This document shows, piece by piece, positions 1-10,295 of a stretch of DNA of 64,000 nt. Origin of the DNA: Tuctoria greenei (taxonomy: Eukaryota > Streptophyta > Magnoliopsida > Poales > Poaceae). Numbering within the stretch: position 1 is the stretch's first letter; every line of letters begins with the position of its first letter. The notes beneath the pieces are model-generated. The model ran no database searches. It saw only the letters and a list, made by a program, of their open reading frames with translations, and was not told the DNA's origin. The translations under genes were made by a program, and so were the position numbers. The stretch covers positions 143,891,415 to 143,955,414 of the forward strand of contig JAYESD010000001.1 of NCBI GenBank assembly GCA_036927565.1, given 5' to 3'.

Positions 1-591
1 GTTCAGTTGTCATGATCATTGTGAGAGGAGTATGTGAACCTGCAACCATCTTAGCATGTCTACAAGAAGAGCACACAATTTCTTTGTCCCCTTTTAGCTT
101 AGGTAGCCCACGTATGCGATCAAGAGCACTAACACGCGTTAGGTGATCAAAGCCTACGTGACCAAGTCTACGATGCCAAAAATATAAGTCCTTTGAATCA
201 TTAGCAACTAGACACCTATGCTTAGAGGAAGACATATCAAAATCAGCTTTAAAAACTCTTCCAAACCGAGACATGTTAAAAATAAGCTCACTATTTGAAT
301 CTACAACTTTGCAGCAGTTTTTATTGAAAATAATTTCTAGATTTTCATCTAGCAATTGTGAAACAGAAAGCAAGTTATATTTCAAATTTTTGACAAGTGC
401 CACATCCTTCAAAGTGTAGTGATCATTTACTCTAACCGAACCCTTAGCAATTATAGGAGTTGAAGAATTATCGGCAAAAGTAACATTCTCTACACGTGAC
501 ACAAAGGTGAGGGAGGAGAACCAATCTTTGTTACCGGTCATGTGGCGTGAGCAACCTGAATCCACAATCCAAATATTCTCCTTCCTCAAGC
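1..591 (-). pseudogene. pol: pol of element A: retropepsin and GAG-pre-integrase, cut by the window edge
   Basis: Continuous minus-strand reading frame downstream of the UAG that ends gag. Near its start it carries the Copia protease signature IWIVDSGCSRHMTG, with the catalytic DSG intact. About 120 residues later comes the GAG-pre-integrase block with LYFWHRRLGHVGF and then the integrase zinc-finger cysteines CSSC. The frame is open to position 1, so integrase, RT and RNase H lie beyond the window. It would be translated only by reading through the gag UAG or by another bypass. The same stop sits at the same place in element B. Marked as pseudogene because element A also has a stop inside gag. 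Confidence 0.8.
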
Positions 592-598
592 GTGTAAC

Positions 599-1546
599 CT
601 ACATAGAAGCACAATACGCCGATGACTCAATACTGGGGTTAGTCAAAAGGCATTTAGGAATCCAGTACTGAGTCACGCGACGTGCACCAGGAAAAACACG
701 CGAATGCTGAGATAAAACAGCAGGTTTATGAGTCAAAGATTGAGGTTTTCTTTTCTTAATAGTTGATTTAGAAGTTGTTACTTGTTTAGAGCGAAAACCG
801 GTAGCTCCGGAGGTAAAAGCAGAAGGTCCGGAGGCAGAAACTGAAGCTCCGGAGGGAACAACAGAAGATCCGGGAGCTCTCGGAGCTATCGGAACTATCG
901 GAGCTGCTTTTGCGGATTTCTTACCAGAAGGTCCGAAAGCTACCTTTTCAAATTTCTGACTCACTAAAGCAGGTTGTGTTTTTCTAATTGCATGAAAGTT
1001 ATAAGATCTAGCAATTTTTCTTTCCTTTTTCTGTTGTTTAGCTAGTCTATAACAAAAATCTATGACATGACCATCTCTACCACAGAAGGTACAATGAAAT
1101 TTAACTTTGTGTTCATGTCTAGATGAGCAAGCAATATTTTTAATTGAAACCGAATGAGGCAACACTCCTGCAGATTTGAAAACCACTTCTTTTTGTTTAG
1201 GAACTGTTTGAATCAAACCACTTCCTAATGACCTTACAATTTTAGGTGGATGTGCCTTAGCATGAACATGAGAATCAAAACCTAAACCAGTTTTATCTTT
1301 GCTAGACTTGGAAGAATTCAGCAGCAAGTTTAGATTCTTATCCCCATTACAAAACTGACCTAGTGTCCTATTCATGTCATCAAGTTTCTTGGACAAGTCT
1401 AGGCAGTTTTCACATGACGTTTTTCCTTTTAGTTTGCAATTGGAACAAAATTTAACTTCATGAGAACGTAAAGCATTGTTCAACATAGAAATTTCATTCA
1501 TAGCATCTTGCAGTTTCTTATCAAGATTTTCACATGCAGAACAATG
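599..1546 (-). pseudogene. gag: gag of element A, C-terminal part after an internal stop
   Basis: Same reading frame as the upstream gag segment, separated from it by a single TGA at 1547-1549. In the homologous position element B has a leucine codon. The segment encodes a cysteine-containing stretch (CSNCKLKGKTSCENC), a second zinc-knuckle-like motif (FHCTFCGRDGHVIDFCY), and a low-complexity Ser/Ala/Pro/Gly part. The low-complexity part is made of codon repeats containing TCCGGA at roughly 800-950. It ends at a UAG directly before the protease domain. The first methionine of the open stretch is at 1501, but this is not a true start, since the frame is continuous with gag through the stop. 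Confidence 0.75.
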
Positions 1547-2986
1547 TCAGTCAATTGTAGAACAGCTAGCATCTTTCAAGTTTTTATCATTAAGTGCAGC
1601 AAGCTCTTTGTTCTTTTTAATTTCTTCATCAAGTTTATCTAGAGTGGAGGAGTGTGCACTTCTTAATGTGGACAATTGTTCATAGATTAAGTCACATGAG
1701 GGACATGCATCATCACTAGGAATCAAAGTTTTTAAACGGTTAATTTCAGATTCTAGTGATTCAATTTTAGCAGCACTATCCCTAAGCTTTTTGTCCTTTT
1801 TCTTGACAATAATAGTTGCACGAGAAATAGCATCACACATTTCATTGCAGGTAGCACATACCTCATCATCGTCACTATTGTGTTCTGCTTCCTCCTGACT
1901 TGATCTTGATCTTGCTTTGCCCGCCATGAAGCATAAGTTGGCCAGATCATCATTATCTTCATCACTTTCAAAGTCTACATCACTTGAACTGAGCTCTTGA
2001 AGCGCGGTGATGAAGCTGTTGATCATCTTGCGTCCTATGGTACCTTTCTTCTTCTTGTTGGAATTTCCAGAGGAGGTCCGGATCTTGCTTTGTTTTTCTT
2101 CCCGGGTGGTTGGACCTGAAAGGTTAGGGCATTCTGTACGAAAGTGTCCTGTTTTACCACATTCAAAACAGCGTTGAGGTCCGGAGCTTCCTCTCCTTCT
2201 AGTTCTCACATTTTGCAATGCTTTTGAGAATCTAGTAGAGATGAGTGCCAACTCCTCTTCTGGAATTTCTTCGATCTGCTCCAAGGTTAGTGAGGACAAT
2301 AAAGCAAGAGTATTGCAGGATGATGATTGGCCGGAGCTAGACATATCACGTTGTGAGACAAATGCAATAGACTTGTTTGGGTTCTTACGTGCTAGGATGT
2401 CAATTTCATGAGTTTTTAGTTTAGAATAAAGTACATCTAATGTAAGAGAACTCATGACAGTTGATTCACGAATAGATGTTACTTTCATCTCCCAAATTGT
2501 CATGTCTAATGCACTAAGAAGTTGTCTAGCATTCTCAGCATCAGAAAAATTTACATTGACACTACGTAAGTTGCTGAGAATTTTATTGAAACGAGCAAAG
2601 AGGTCATCGATCGACTCACCTGGTTGCATCTCAAAACGCATATATTCTTTCTTGAACATATCTTGTTTTACCTCCTTGATTGTGTTGGAGCCTTCATGAT
2701 AATCACAGAGAGCTCTCCAAACGTCGTATGCTGACCGGAGGTGCGCGACACGATCAAAGTCGCTTTGAGTGAGTCCTTGGATGATCAAGTTTCGGGCTTT
2801 GTTGTTGTTGTCGACGTCCCGGAGGTTCGTGGTCGTGACTTGATCATTGGGTGGCACTTCATAAGGCTTATACACCTTCTCCCATATTTCAAAGCCTTGT
2901 GCCTGGATAAAAGCCTCCATGCGTGCCTTCCAAACCTGAAAATCAATACCAGCAAACACACAAGGTTTGACGGAGTACTTCTCCAT
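1547..2986 (-). CDS. gag: gag of element A, N-terminal 479 codons
   Basis: Structural polyprotein of a Copia element that would form the cytoplasmic virus-like particle. The ATG at 2986 lies about 60 nt after the primer binding site. Residues 1 to about 230 form the Copia gag (UBN2-like) domain, with FQVWKARMEAFIQAQGF near the start. The canonical CX2CX4HX4C zinc knuckle (CFECGKTGHFRTEC) is at about residue 272. It is followed by a Lys-rich stretch, an acidic patch and a region of predicted coiled coil with regular Leu/Lys spacing. The frame ends at TGA 1547-1549, which replaces a leucine codon seen in element B, so this gag is truncated. Confidence 0.85.
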   Translation of the reverse strand: MEKYSVKPCVFAGIDFQVWKARMEAFIQAQGFEIWEKVYKPYEVPPNDQVTTTNLRDVDNNNKARNLIIQGLTQSDFDRVAHLRSAYDVWRALCDYHEGSNTIKEVKQDMFKKEYMRFEMQPGESIDDLFARFNKILSNLRSVNVNFSDAENARQLLSALDMTIWEMKVTSIRESTVMSSLTLDVLYSKLKTHEIDILARKNPNKSIAFVSQRDMSSSGQSSSCNTLALLSSLTLEQIEEIPEEELALISTRFSKALQNVRTRRRGSSGPQRCFECGKTGHFRTECPNLSGPTTREEKQSKIRTSSGNSNKKKKGTIGRKMINSFITALQELSSSDVDFESDEDNDDLANLCFMAGKARSRSSQEEAEHNSDDDEVCATCNEMCDAISRATIIVKKKDKKLRDSAAKIESLESEINRLKTLIPSDDACPSCDLIYEQLSTLRSAHSSTLDKLDEEIKKNKELAALNDKNLKDASCSTID

Positions 2987-3034
2987 GATGATTAGTCAAA
3001 AACACGTGCAAATCACAAAGATTAGAGCACCGTG

Positions 3035-3046
3035 GCTCTGATACCA
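3035..3046 (-). other. Primer binding site of element A
   Basis: On the minus strand the bases two nucleotides inside the LTR end read TGGTATCAGAGC. This is the complement of the 3' end of initiator methionine tRNA, the usual primer of plant Copia elements. It fixes the strand of the element and the inner border of the LTR at 3049. Confidence 0.9.
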
Positions 3047-3659
3047 ATTGTAGGATCGAAGAGCACGTGAAAAGCTACCAGAGGGGGGGTGAATGGTAGA
3101 TTTAAAAATCTTACGCAGCGGAAACAATAAAACCCCAAACCCTTTTGGCAGAAAAACGATCTGTTAAAGAAATCGTGTATGTGACTAATCTAAACGTGTT
3201 TCACCGTGACAAAAGTGATAGATATCAGAGAGAATCAAGTCACGAAGACAACACAAAAAGAATTACTCAAATCCGTCGAGAAAAACTCAAGTTATGATCG
3301 AAAGATCAGACTATGGTCAATCTGACCTACCCGAGAAAAACAGTTTGTGGAATGCTGCAAAGAAACTCGTATAGATAAAAAACCAAAACTCCAATGACCG
3401 TGAAATTTTGACAGATGATAGGAAATTACGTTGTGAAGACAACCCAAAAAGAATCACGTCAATTGGATCAGAAAAACTCGAGTTATGATTAAACCACCGA
3501 CAAAAGGTAGTGCTGTCCAGAAACTCGACGAGTAAAACTTGTCTGGAACAAGTCGGACGAACAAGGCACAAAAGTTCCTTCAAAGTACGAATTTTATTCA
3601 ATAGAACACAAGAGGAACAGCCCCAAAGTCGTCTATCACGAGCTTTGGCCTTCCCTTGC

Positions 3660-3667
3660 TTATATAA
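3660..3667 (-). promoter_or_regulatory. TATA box of LTR A
   Basis: Minus strand reads GGTTATATAAGC. The same box is conserved at about 31068-31077 and 39369-39378 in the two LTRs of element B, which supports it as the LTR core promoter. Confidence 0.65.
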
Positions 3668-4420
3668 CCAGCCCTTAGGCCATCCCAATCTCAACTAGGA
3701 CTCCAATCCTAATCCGATCACAATCGGAACTTACCATAACTGCTCAAGATTCTTCTATACGCAGATAGAAGCAATCTTAAGACTTCCAAACACCTTAGGA
3801 ACGTATCCCACATTCCTAAACAACTCAATTTCGTGACACACACGAAATCCTAACATAACCAACTCGATACTTCCCATACCGAGCCATAACCGACTCTGCC
3901 GCAGCCAAAGTCTTCAACCGATACGATCCGATCCTTCCGATCAGATCTTCCTTCCATAATCCGTCTCTAGAAGCATATTGCCACGTCATGCACCGCATGC
4001 ATACGTGCGAACACCTTCCTTCGACCTTCATATGCACTGCCCTTGATTCAATCATCCTGCGCGACCTCCTGACCCGCTCAACCACAGTTCCTCCTGAACT
4101 TGGTTGTTGGAACCTCATCTCCTCCTGAGACTAGTCCAATGGATCCGTCACCAGCTATGACTTGAACTCAAGCAACACCTGCACATGAACAAACAACCAA
4201 TCCATACGAGCCCAAGTCCTCGACTTGACTCACGTTAGTTCCGAACACAACACCTTACATGAGAACCTCACATAAGCATGTTGCAAAACCACAGTAGAAA
4301 CGATATCAACCGTATTCAACCAAAACGCATCAAAAACTTAGCAAATGAATACTAAGCAATCTTTCCTAACAAGTAAAGCAAGTACGAAACATTGCAAATG
4401 AAAAGCAGAAACACTTCGGT

Positions 4421-4945
4421 CAAGTTCCGGACCTTGCCAGAGCAACCCGGAGCTTGAGCCGGAGCTAACAAGAAACACTGCAGTCAAGTTCCGGACCTTG
4501 CCAGAGCAACCCGGAGCTTGAGCCGGAGCTAACAAGAGCTAGTAGAACCTAGCGCCGGAGCTTACCAAAACTAGTACAATGAAGCACCTGCCGGAGCTTA
4601 CCAAAACTAGTACAAAGAACCATCTGCCGGAGCTTACCAAAACTAGTACAAAGAAGCACCTGCCGAAGCTTACCAAAACTAGTAGATCCTGGATCCGGAG
4701 CTTATCAAAACTAGTGGGAACTAGTCAACCCAAAACCCGGAGCTAGACAAAGTAAGTCGGAGCTTGGTAAAAGCATGCCGGAGCTAACGAAAATATGCCG
4801 GAGCTAAAGATAAAGCTCACCGGAGCTAACCAAAGCTATTCGGACCTTACTAAGATGTCGGACCATAGCCGGAGCTACCCAAAACAAGCCGGACCTATCG
4901 TCGAACCTTGCTGTAGCTCGGAGCTAGAGTCGGACCTTGATAAAA
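4421..4945. repeat. Tandem and dispersed CCGGAGCT repeats in LTR A
   Basis: A 64-bp unit is duplicated head to tail at 4421-4548. It is followed by four units of 36-37 bp starting near 4553, 4590, 4626 and 4662, each beginning GCCGGAGCTTACC. Degenerate CGGAGCT and CGGACCT units follow, spaced about 20-30 bp, to 4945. Similar, shorter arrays lie at the same place in both LTRs of element B. Palindrome-rich LTR regions are described for Sireviruses. Confidence 0.85.
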
Positions 4946-5842
4946 AGGTGTTTTGGTGATATTAAAAACTTTTATCATCAAAGCCAAGTGTATTCACTAC
5001 AAGCCAATGTATTCAGCACACATAGGTCTTACACATGTTTGAAATTCCACACTTGCATCTTGGAAAGTAAAATTTCCAACCATCATAAAATTAAAAATTT
5101 GAATTAGGGGAGAAATTTATTTGGATATGAACTATGTGCATGACCACTTTAATTTATCTTCCTAGTTCAAACCAAAAACATTTGCTTTGACCCTCATTGC
5201 ATTTACAAGTTATTTCAAGCTGGGCAAGACAATTTGAAAATTAGGTTCAATTTGCTTTTGGCTAGCGTAACTCATTTTCGAGTTGTTTCGTGTGTTCCTG
5301 ATTAAAGTGCAGCTAGGTCGAAATTGTGAAGAGGTGCTTTGGCAAGAAAGTGGAAGGTTTCATCAAGATCAAGTCACCATTGGGAGGTTTTGAGAACACT
5401 TCTCTCCTTCAAACTCAGTTTGAGTTTGAGGAAGAGAAATGTTCAAGAGGATGACCCAATGGAGGAGCCAGAACCAAATCCATTGCCAAATCCAACATCA
5501 ACTTGGCATTTGACATCAACCATCAAGCCTATGCCGAAAATCAAGGTTGTGAGTTTTTCACACAAAGACCTTCCTCACCAACTGCTCTTCAAATGAGAGA
5601 GGAAGTTTGCAGGAGTACTATTACTATGCAGGCATTCAAGAAGTTGATTGTTGGGATCCCTAGAGGATCCCATTTCAACATCTCTTGGCCAAGGAGTAAA
5701 TGAGGATGGTTGCTACCTATCGGAAATTATGCCCGAAGGTCAATCATAACTATACGAGGCTAGAGATTTGAAATGGGAACCCTCCATGAGCAACCAATGG
5801 GCCACCACGAATGGGTGAGAGCATTATGCTCTCAACTATTCT

Positions 5843-6116
5843 AAGCACTCATTCAATCTCAAGGGATTTTTCACCATCATTGGGTGCAAGTTGTTCCTAT
5901 GTGGCTAGAAGGTATGTTGTACCTTACCCAAGGAACAACTCATCATACCCAATGCATGTTGGGCACATGTCACTCCCTTATGGCAAAAAGATATGATACA
6001 CCTTAGCCAAAGAATGATGAAACATACTCAATGTATGTTGAGTGCACGTCATTCCTTTGGATCTAAAGGTTATCATTATCCTAGCCAAGGAATGATAAAT
6101 CACACCCAACACATGG
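5843..6116 (+). repeat. 78-79 bp imperfect tandem repeat in L
   Basis: Homologous unit starts are near 5921 (ACCTTACCCAAGG), 6000 (ACCTTAGCCAAAG) and 6078 (ATCCTAGCCAAGG), with a degenerate copy before them from about 5843. A period close to 26 codons fits remains of a repeated protein segment, for example the tail of a gag protein. All frames are now broken. Confidence 0.6.
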
Positions 6117-6308
6117 AGACCCTGATGTGCGGACGATCAACATCGAAAACACTCTATTCAACCACACTCATGGTGTCCATGGGAGGCAACACAACAATCA
6201 ACACTCAACCCTCCATTGTCAAAGCCACGCTGCAACAAGGATAGGACAACTCATGGCCTACCTCTGTCGTTAGGGTTTCAACCCCTATCACGGACCTTGA
6301 TCAAGAAT

Positions 6309-6322
6309 AAGCTTGGGGGAGG
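6309..6322 (+). other. Polypurine-like tract in L
   Basis: AAGCTTGGGGGAGG. A similar block, AAGCTTGCGGGAGG, lies directly before the 3' LTR of L at 21162 on the same strand. This copy is not followed by an LTR and may be an internal polypurine tract or a relic. Confidence 0.4.
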
Positions 6323-7034
6323 ACCCCCACTTGAGGTAACTTGTATCACACCCACTACATTTTTATTTCAAATCATCCATTGCATATTTATTTTCCATCC
6401 ATCCATCATCCACCTTGCATTTAAAAAATATAAAAATAGGTTAGATTTGCTTTCAACAAATAAAGATGTGCGGTAAGAATGATTTAGAATTCACATAGAT
6501 GAAATGATGAATAGTTGCCCTGTTTTATTTTTCTAAGTCTCTAGTTTACAACTTGCTACTCTCCAAATATTGCTTTAATTGGTTTGAAATACTTTTACCT
6601 TAATTTGGAAGTTGTGGGTAGCAAAAGCTTAATCTAATTCTAGGTTGTTGCAAGACTAGAATTGGTAATAGGGCTTCTAGTCCTAGTTTGAAAGTAAAAC
6701 TTAGATTTTCGAAGAAATTCTAAAAAGATTTAAGTTTCCCTCAATTGATTGGAAATACCTACCAAAGACATATGATGTTCATACATAGACAAAACCTTAT
6801 GCATATGCTATTTGCTTTCACATTGAGCCTAGTCAAACTAGTATAGACCTATGTGAGAAATCATTCAACTCTTGTTGAATTCAAGACTTCACTTGCACAT
6901 ACTATACTTCTACATTAGAAGTAAGCGAAACGTCCACCATATCCACCATACCACAACAAAAAGAGAAACTCCATGTTATTCATGTTTAGCACTCTCTTCA
7001 AAATTCATTGCAAAGAAAGGGAGTAGAAGACATG

Positions 7035-8243
7035 TGTCGAAGGTCTTAAACGACACTTCCCCCGGGCCTGCTTAGAGAGCAGCCCGTGGAGGTTCTTTGG
7101 ATTCACGAGGGCTAGTCCCAGGAGATTGAGCGCAGCGAGATGGTGAACACAGAGGGATTACGTGGTTCGGGCCGCTGGAGCGTAACACCCTACGTCCACG
7201 GCAGTGTAAGTATATTGCCTTGCTTGAGCGTGTATGGGTTTTAATCGGTCTGATTCGTCCCCTATGAAGGTCATCTGCAGAGTCCTTTTATAGTCCAACG
7301 ACTCTGCAGTCACAAGGTGGGCCCCAGGCCCCGACAGGTGGTCCTGGGGAAAGCCAAATCCTATACAAGATCTAGGATTAAATGCTATCTACTTCCCTTT
7401 GTCAGAGGCTTCAATGTGTCGTCCCACCGCGTCGTGCACCAGGGCTACACATAGTTGTTGATGATGGCAGGGCCCGTCCCGTCCGTCTTGTCCTCGCGGC
7501 TTACTCGTCTGCCTTGCGTCGTGGGTCTGTACCGGCTACTTGGACAAGATAGGACACTAGAGCCTTGACTTTCGTATGCGCGACTCCGCTTCTCCTGGGG
7601 AAGGCGCGCGTACTTAATGCTTATCTGAGCAGCGCACTCTTTCCTTTACTGCGGCCTCCTACCGCATTGAGTCGGCCCACTACCACGTGGTCGCACCGGA
7701 GCCTGCCCCTGCGAGGAGTTGAGTGCCCAGCTGTACAGGTCACGTGGCGCCTCTAGAGCCCACCTCCGCGGGAGAGCGGAGGCTCAGTCTTGCGGGCCAC
7801 GTGGTAGTCCAGGAGCCCTTCCTTGCGGGGAGACGGGCCTGGTCCCGGGAGTTCCATTGGCTACGTGGCAGCTCCGGAGCCCGCCTCGGCGGGAAGGCGA
7901 GAGTCTGGTCCTGCCGGCCACGTGGCAGCCCCAGAGCCTGCCTCGGCCGGGAGGCGAGGGTCTGGTCCTGCCGGCTACGTGGCAGCCCCAGAGCCTGCCT
8001 CAGCAGGGAGGCGAGGGTCCAGTCCTGCCGGCCACGTGGCAGCCCCGGAGCCTGCCTCAGCGGGGAGGCGAGGGTCTAGTCCTGTCGGCCACGTGGCAGC
8101 CCGGAAGCCCACCCCGGCGGGGAGGTAGGATCTGGTCCTTCCCTCCACGATGTGGCAGCCTCGGACTCTGCCTCCAAGTAGAGGCCAAGTCCTTAGCCAT
8201 TTTCTCCTTGTGCGCGGGGAACCCGGTCTGCGGGGTACCGACA
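7035..8243 (-). repeat. 3' LTR of element C
   Basis: Starts TGTCGAAGGTC and ends GGTACCGACA on the plus strand. It has the same length and nearly the same sequence as 19288-20496. On the minus strand there is a TATA box CTATAAAAGG at about 7285-7294. U3 (about 7560-8243) holds a 57-bp tandem array with CACGTG cores. The open frames 7719-8285 and 7723-8079 are by-products of this array. Confidence 0.95.
7860..8150. repeat. 57-bp tandem array with G-boxes in the 3' LTR of C
   Basis: Units recur at 57 bp (for example GTGGCAGCCCC at 7922 and 7979, continuing to about 8090). Units have ACGTGGCA at their junctions; several read GCCACGTGGCA, a complete palindromic G-box (core CACGTG). Further CACGTG cores lie upstream at about 7692, 7741 and 7797. 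Since 57 is a multiple of three, false open frames run through the array. The other LTR has the same array at about 20108-20410. Confidence 0.85.
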
Positions 8244-8264
8244 GTGGCCCCCGAGCCCACCTCG
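8244..8264 (-). other. Polypurine tract region of element C
   Basis: On the minus strand, directly before the 3' LTR, the sequence reads GAGGTGGGCTCGGGGGCCAC. A G-rich tract in this position is the expected plus-strand primer of a Gypsy element. Confidence 0.65.
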
Positions 8265-8655
8265 GGAGATTCGTCGATACCGTAGGTGGGGTCTTCTTCT
8301 TTATCTTCCTGCGCAACTCTTTCGATTCCAATTCGGGGTAGTTCCCCGAGCGGCACGTCCCTGCCATCATGGCTACGTGTCTCCTTCTAGTAAGCAGGGG
8401 TGCGGGACATGTGCCGCGCGACATGACTTCTGCTTTCAATCGTGCTTTAATTGGGATGGTTCCCAAGGTGGCTCCTGCACTTCCGCTACTTTTAGTTTTT
8501 CAGAATCCATCGAGTTACCTCCCACACAGTTGGCCACCCGGCTTGCCTTCTTTGTTGAGCGACTCGGGCCCTCACGTCATTGCCTATGCGGGTCTGTTGC
8601 TCTTCTACCGAGGCTGTGGCAATTCACACGCCGCATCTGTTGGCTTGCAGAGGCG

Positions 8656-8665
8656 AATAAAAAGA
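8656..8665 (+). promoter_or_regulatory. TATA-like box upstream of the antisense gene of C
   Basis: AATAAAAAGA lies about 80 bp before the open frame of the antisense gene. It is in the non-coding stretch 8244-8741 between the polypurine tract and that gene, and could be its promoter. Assigned from position and composition only. Confidence 0.3.
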
Positions 8666-8741
8666 GACCTTTCCCCCTAAGGGTCATTTCTTCCGCTTCT
8701 GCATCCTTGTGCTCGTGCCTCTTGCCCCAAGCCCAGTTCTT

Positions 8742-9191
8742 GCGCTCTAGCTCCCGATTTCCCCTTTCGGAACCTCCTCCCTCAACCTCAAGGCGAGCAT
8801 CCTGCCCAGGTCCTGGTTGACCAGGTCTGCCGATCTGGCCCCCGTGCACTGACTTCTCGGCTGGCGAGCCCCTGAACAGTAGGAGTGGCTCCATTGCGGG
8901 GAGCTCCCACTGAACCTCACCGACGGGGAGATGGTGCTGTTCTCGTCATACGTGCTGGCTGGCTTCATTCCGCCAGCATCCGCGTTCCTGGTAATGCTTC
9001 TGGAGACTTTTGGCCTCCAACTTCACCACCTCCCGCCGAACTCGATCGCCCTGCTGGCGGTCTTTGCTCACCTCTACGAGATGTTCGTGGGGGTGATGCC
9101 GTTGGTGAATCTCTTCAGGTACTTCTTTGTACTGAGGGCCACCGGCAAAAGCTCAAAGGATCGGCTCAGCGCCTACTACTTCCAGCGCTGA
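8742..9191 (+). CDS. Antisense gene of C, N-terminal conserved domain exon
   Basis: Open from after a TAG at about 8740 to a TGA at 9189-9191, so the true start may lie in this exon or an earlier one. The core around ATG 8931 reads LTDGEMVLFSSYVLAGF, then LETFGLQLHHLPPNS and FAHLYEMFVGVMPLVNLFRY. This hydrophobic pattern matches the N-terminal domain of grass proteins annotated as putative gypsy type transposon (family recognised from memory). The stop after FQR may be removed by splicing, since intron-like sequence (AGGTACATTG...TAGTAG) separates it from the next block at 9245. Confidence 0.65.
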
Positions 9192-9244
9192 ACCAAGGTC
9201 CCTTCTAGGTACATTGCTTCCTTCAGCTCTGCACGGTAGTAGCA

Positions 9245-10216
9245 ATGGCGCGAAGATTGGATGTCGTCAAGGTCGAGGCTCACGACCGGATGTGCCTCCC
9301 CACCGAGAGCCCCTACTCCGAGCGGTCATTCTGGGAGGAGCGCCCAGAGCTGGAGAGGGCGTTCGACCCAGTGTTGGAGAGGATCCAGATGCTGGCGGAC
9401 CACGGGCTGACGTCTGCGATGGTGTTGAGGGACTTCATGTCCCGACGCATGGCTCCACTCAGCGCCGCATCGCCCGGCATGGATGTACACCAGCCCAATG
9501 GACTGCACCTGGCTCGAGACCGGCTCCGACTCCAACCCGGACGAGCAGCTGCTGCATGATATGCTGGTCCGGGTCTACCCCGACGAAATCTCCCCAGAGG
9601 GAATGGCCCTCCCGGTGGCCTGCCGCCCCCTGTGCTCAGACTCCGAGCTGAGGAGGCGACTGCTGAAGGCGATGCTGACGCTCGATGAGTCTGGGCTGGC
9701 GCAGCGCCAAATTGGAGACCCGTTCTGGGGGTTCGAGATTGTCGACGATTTTGTGGGGTCGACATCGCCGACGGTGCTGAGGGAGGCAAAGATCCCCCAA
9801 GCGACGAAGATCCCCCGAGTGATGACCCTTCACGCGGGTTCCAGCAGCATCAGCAGGGAGGTGTCGGCACCTCTGCTGATATGGGGAAAGGGAAAGCACG
9901 TGTGCCGGTGTCGGACCCGACCCCCGAGAAGCACACCCATTCGCCGCTGTCAGTCCCCTTCGCCCCTCGTCAGGATGCCGATGGCGCCATTTTGCCGCCT
10001 GAATCCTCAACGCGCAAAAGGGGGAGGCTCCTCAATGCGGATGGGACCCTAGCGTTCCCTCGCCATTCGGAGGAGCGCCAGACTTCGGGGGTGCTGCCAA
10101 CCCCTCCATTTCAGGGGCCCCCGGCTCACGCAGCGGCCCCCGCCGCTGGTTCGGGGGGTCTGAACTCCCCAACCCTTTCGGGAAGCGGTGGAACTTCAAC
10201 GTCCCCCGATAAGTCT
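9245..10216 (+). pseudogene. Antisense gene of C, middle segment with two frameshifts
   Basis: Three overlapping frames carry one continuous product. The first, from ATG 9245, contains RSFWEERPELERAFDPVLER. After a shift near 9478 the second frame contains PDEQLLHDMLVRVYPDEISP and DPFWGFEIVDDF. After a shift near 9780 the third frame contains DPPSDEDPPSDD and then a basic, serine-rich part with KRGRLLNADGTLAFPR. An intron probably begins near 10190-10230; I could not choose a donor. Composition is GC-rich like the rest of element C. Confidence 0.5.
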
Positions 10217-10295
10217 GCATACATTTCATCTTGGACATTCTTTGCCGTGTGCATACCCTGTAACATCCTTATGATTCGGGTTTGTCTGTTTTCAG

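Larger units (their letters stand above)
1..5033 (-). mobile_element. Sirevirus-type Copia LTR retrotransposon A, 5' two-thirds missing its 3' end
   Basis: The element reads on the minus strand: 5' LTR at 3049-5033, primer binding site at 3035-3046, gag at 599-2986, then the protease end of pol running off the left edge. The gene order (gag, protease, then integrase expected), the long gag with one zinc knuckle and a coiled-coil tail, and the LTR rich in short palindromic repeats are typical of the Sirevirus (Maximus/SIRE) lineage of Copia. It is closely related to complete element B at 30461-40571. Bases 5034-5038 (CATGT) are the expected right target duplication; the partner lies outside the window. 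It is inserted in element L. Confidence 0.9.
3049..5033 (-). repeat. 5' LTR of element A
   Basis: Starts TGTAGGATCG and ends GGTCTTACA on the plus strand, giving TG...CA borders, and abuts the primer binding site. At 1985 bp it is longer than the two 1810-bp LTRs of relative B. The extra length lies in tandem duplications between about 4421 and 4700. It contains a minus-strand TATA box and a large array of CCGGAGCT-type repeats. Confidence 0.9.
5034..7029 (+). mobile_element. Decayed element L, left visible part (possibly Athila-like Gypsy or a non-autonomous derivative)
   Basis: About 2 kb without an intact gene, between the LTR of A and the insertion of C. It resumes at 20502 and ends in the LTR at 21162-22785. 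Short broken frames (5339-5596, 5503-5703) have no recognisable domain. A 78-79 bp imperfect tandem repeat lies at 5843-6116. A polypurine-like block AAGCTTGGGGGAGG is at 6309-6322; such blocks are common in the non-coding 3' parts of large grass and Athila-type Gypsy elements. The lineage is an inference and weak. The element's 5' LTR is not in the window. Confidence 0.5.

Noticed and set aside
3317..3694. 125-codon minus-strand frame in LTR A with counterpart at 39003-39311
   Set aside because: Lies in the LTR downstream of the TATA box, differs in frame and end between copies, no conserved ending as in K/M.
7719..8285. 188-codon open frame with repeated protein units, and two others overlapping it
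   Set aside because: Produced by the 57-bp tandem array of the LTR (a multiple of three). It lies in U3, on the strand opposite to LTR transcription, with no domain.
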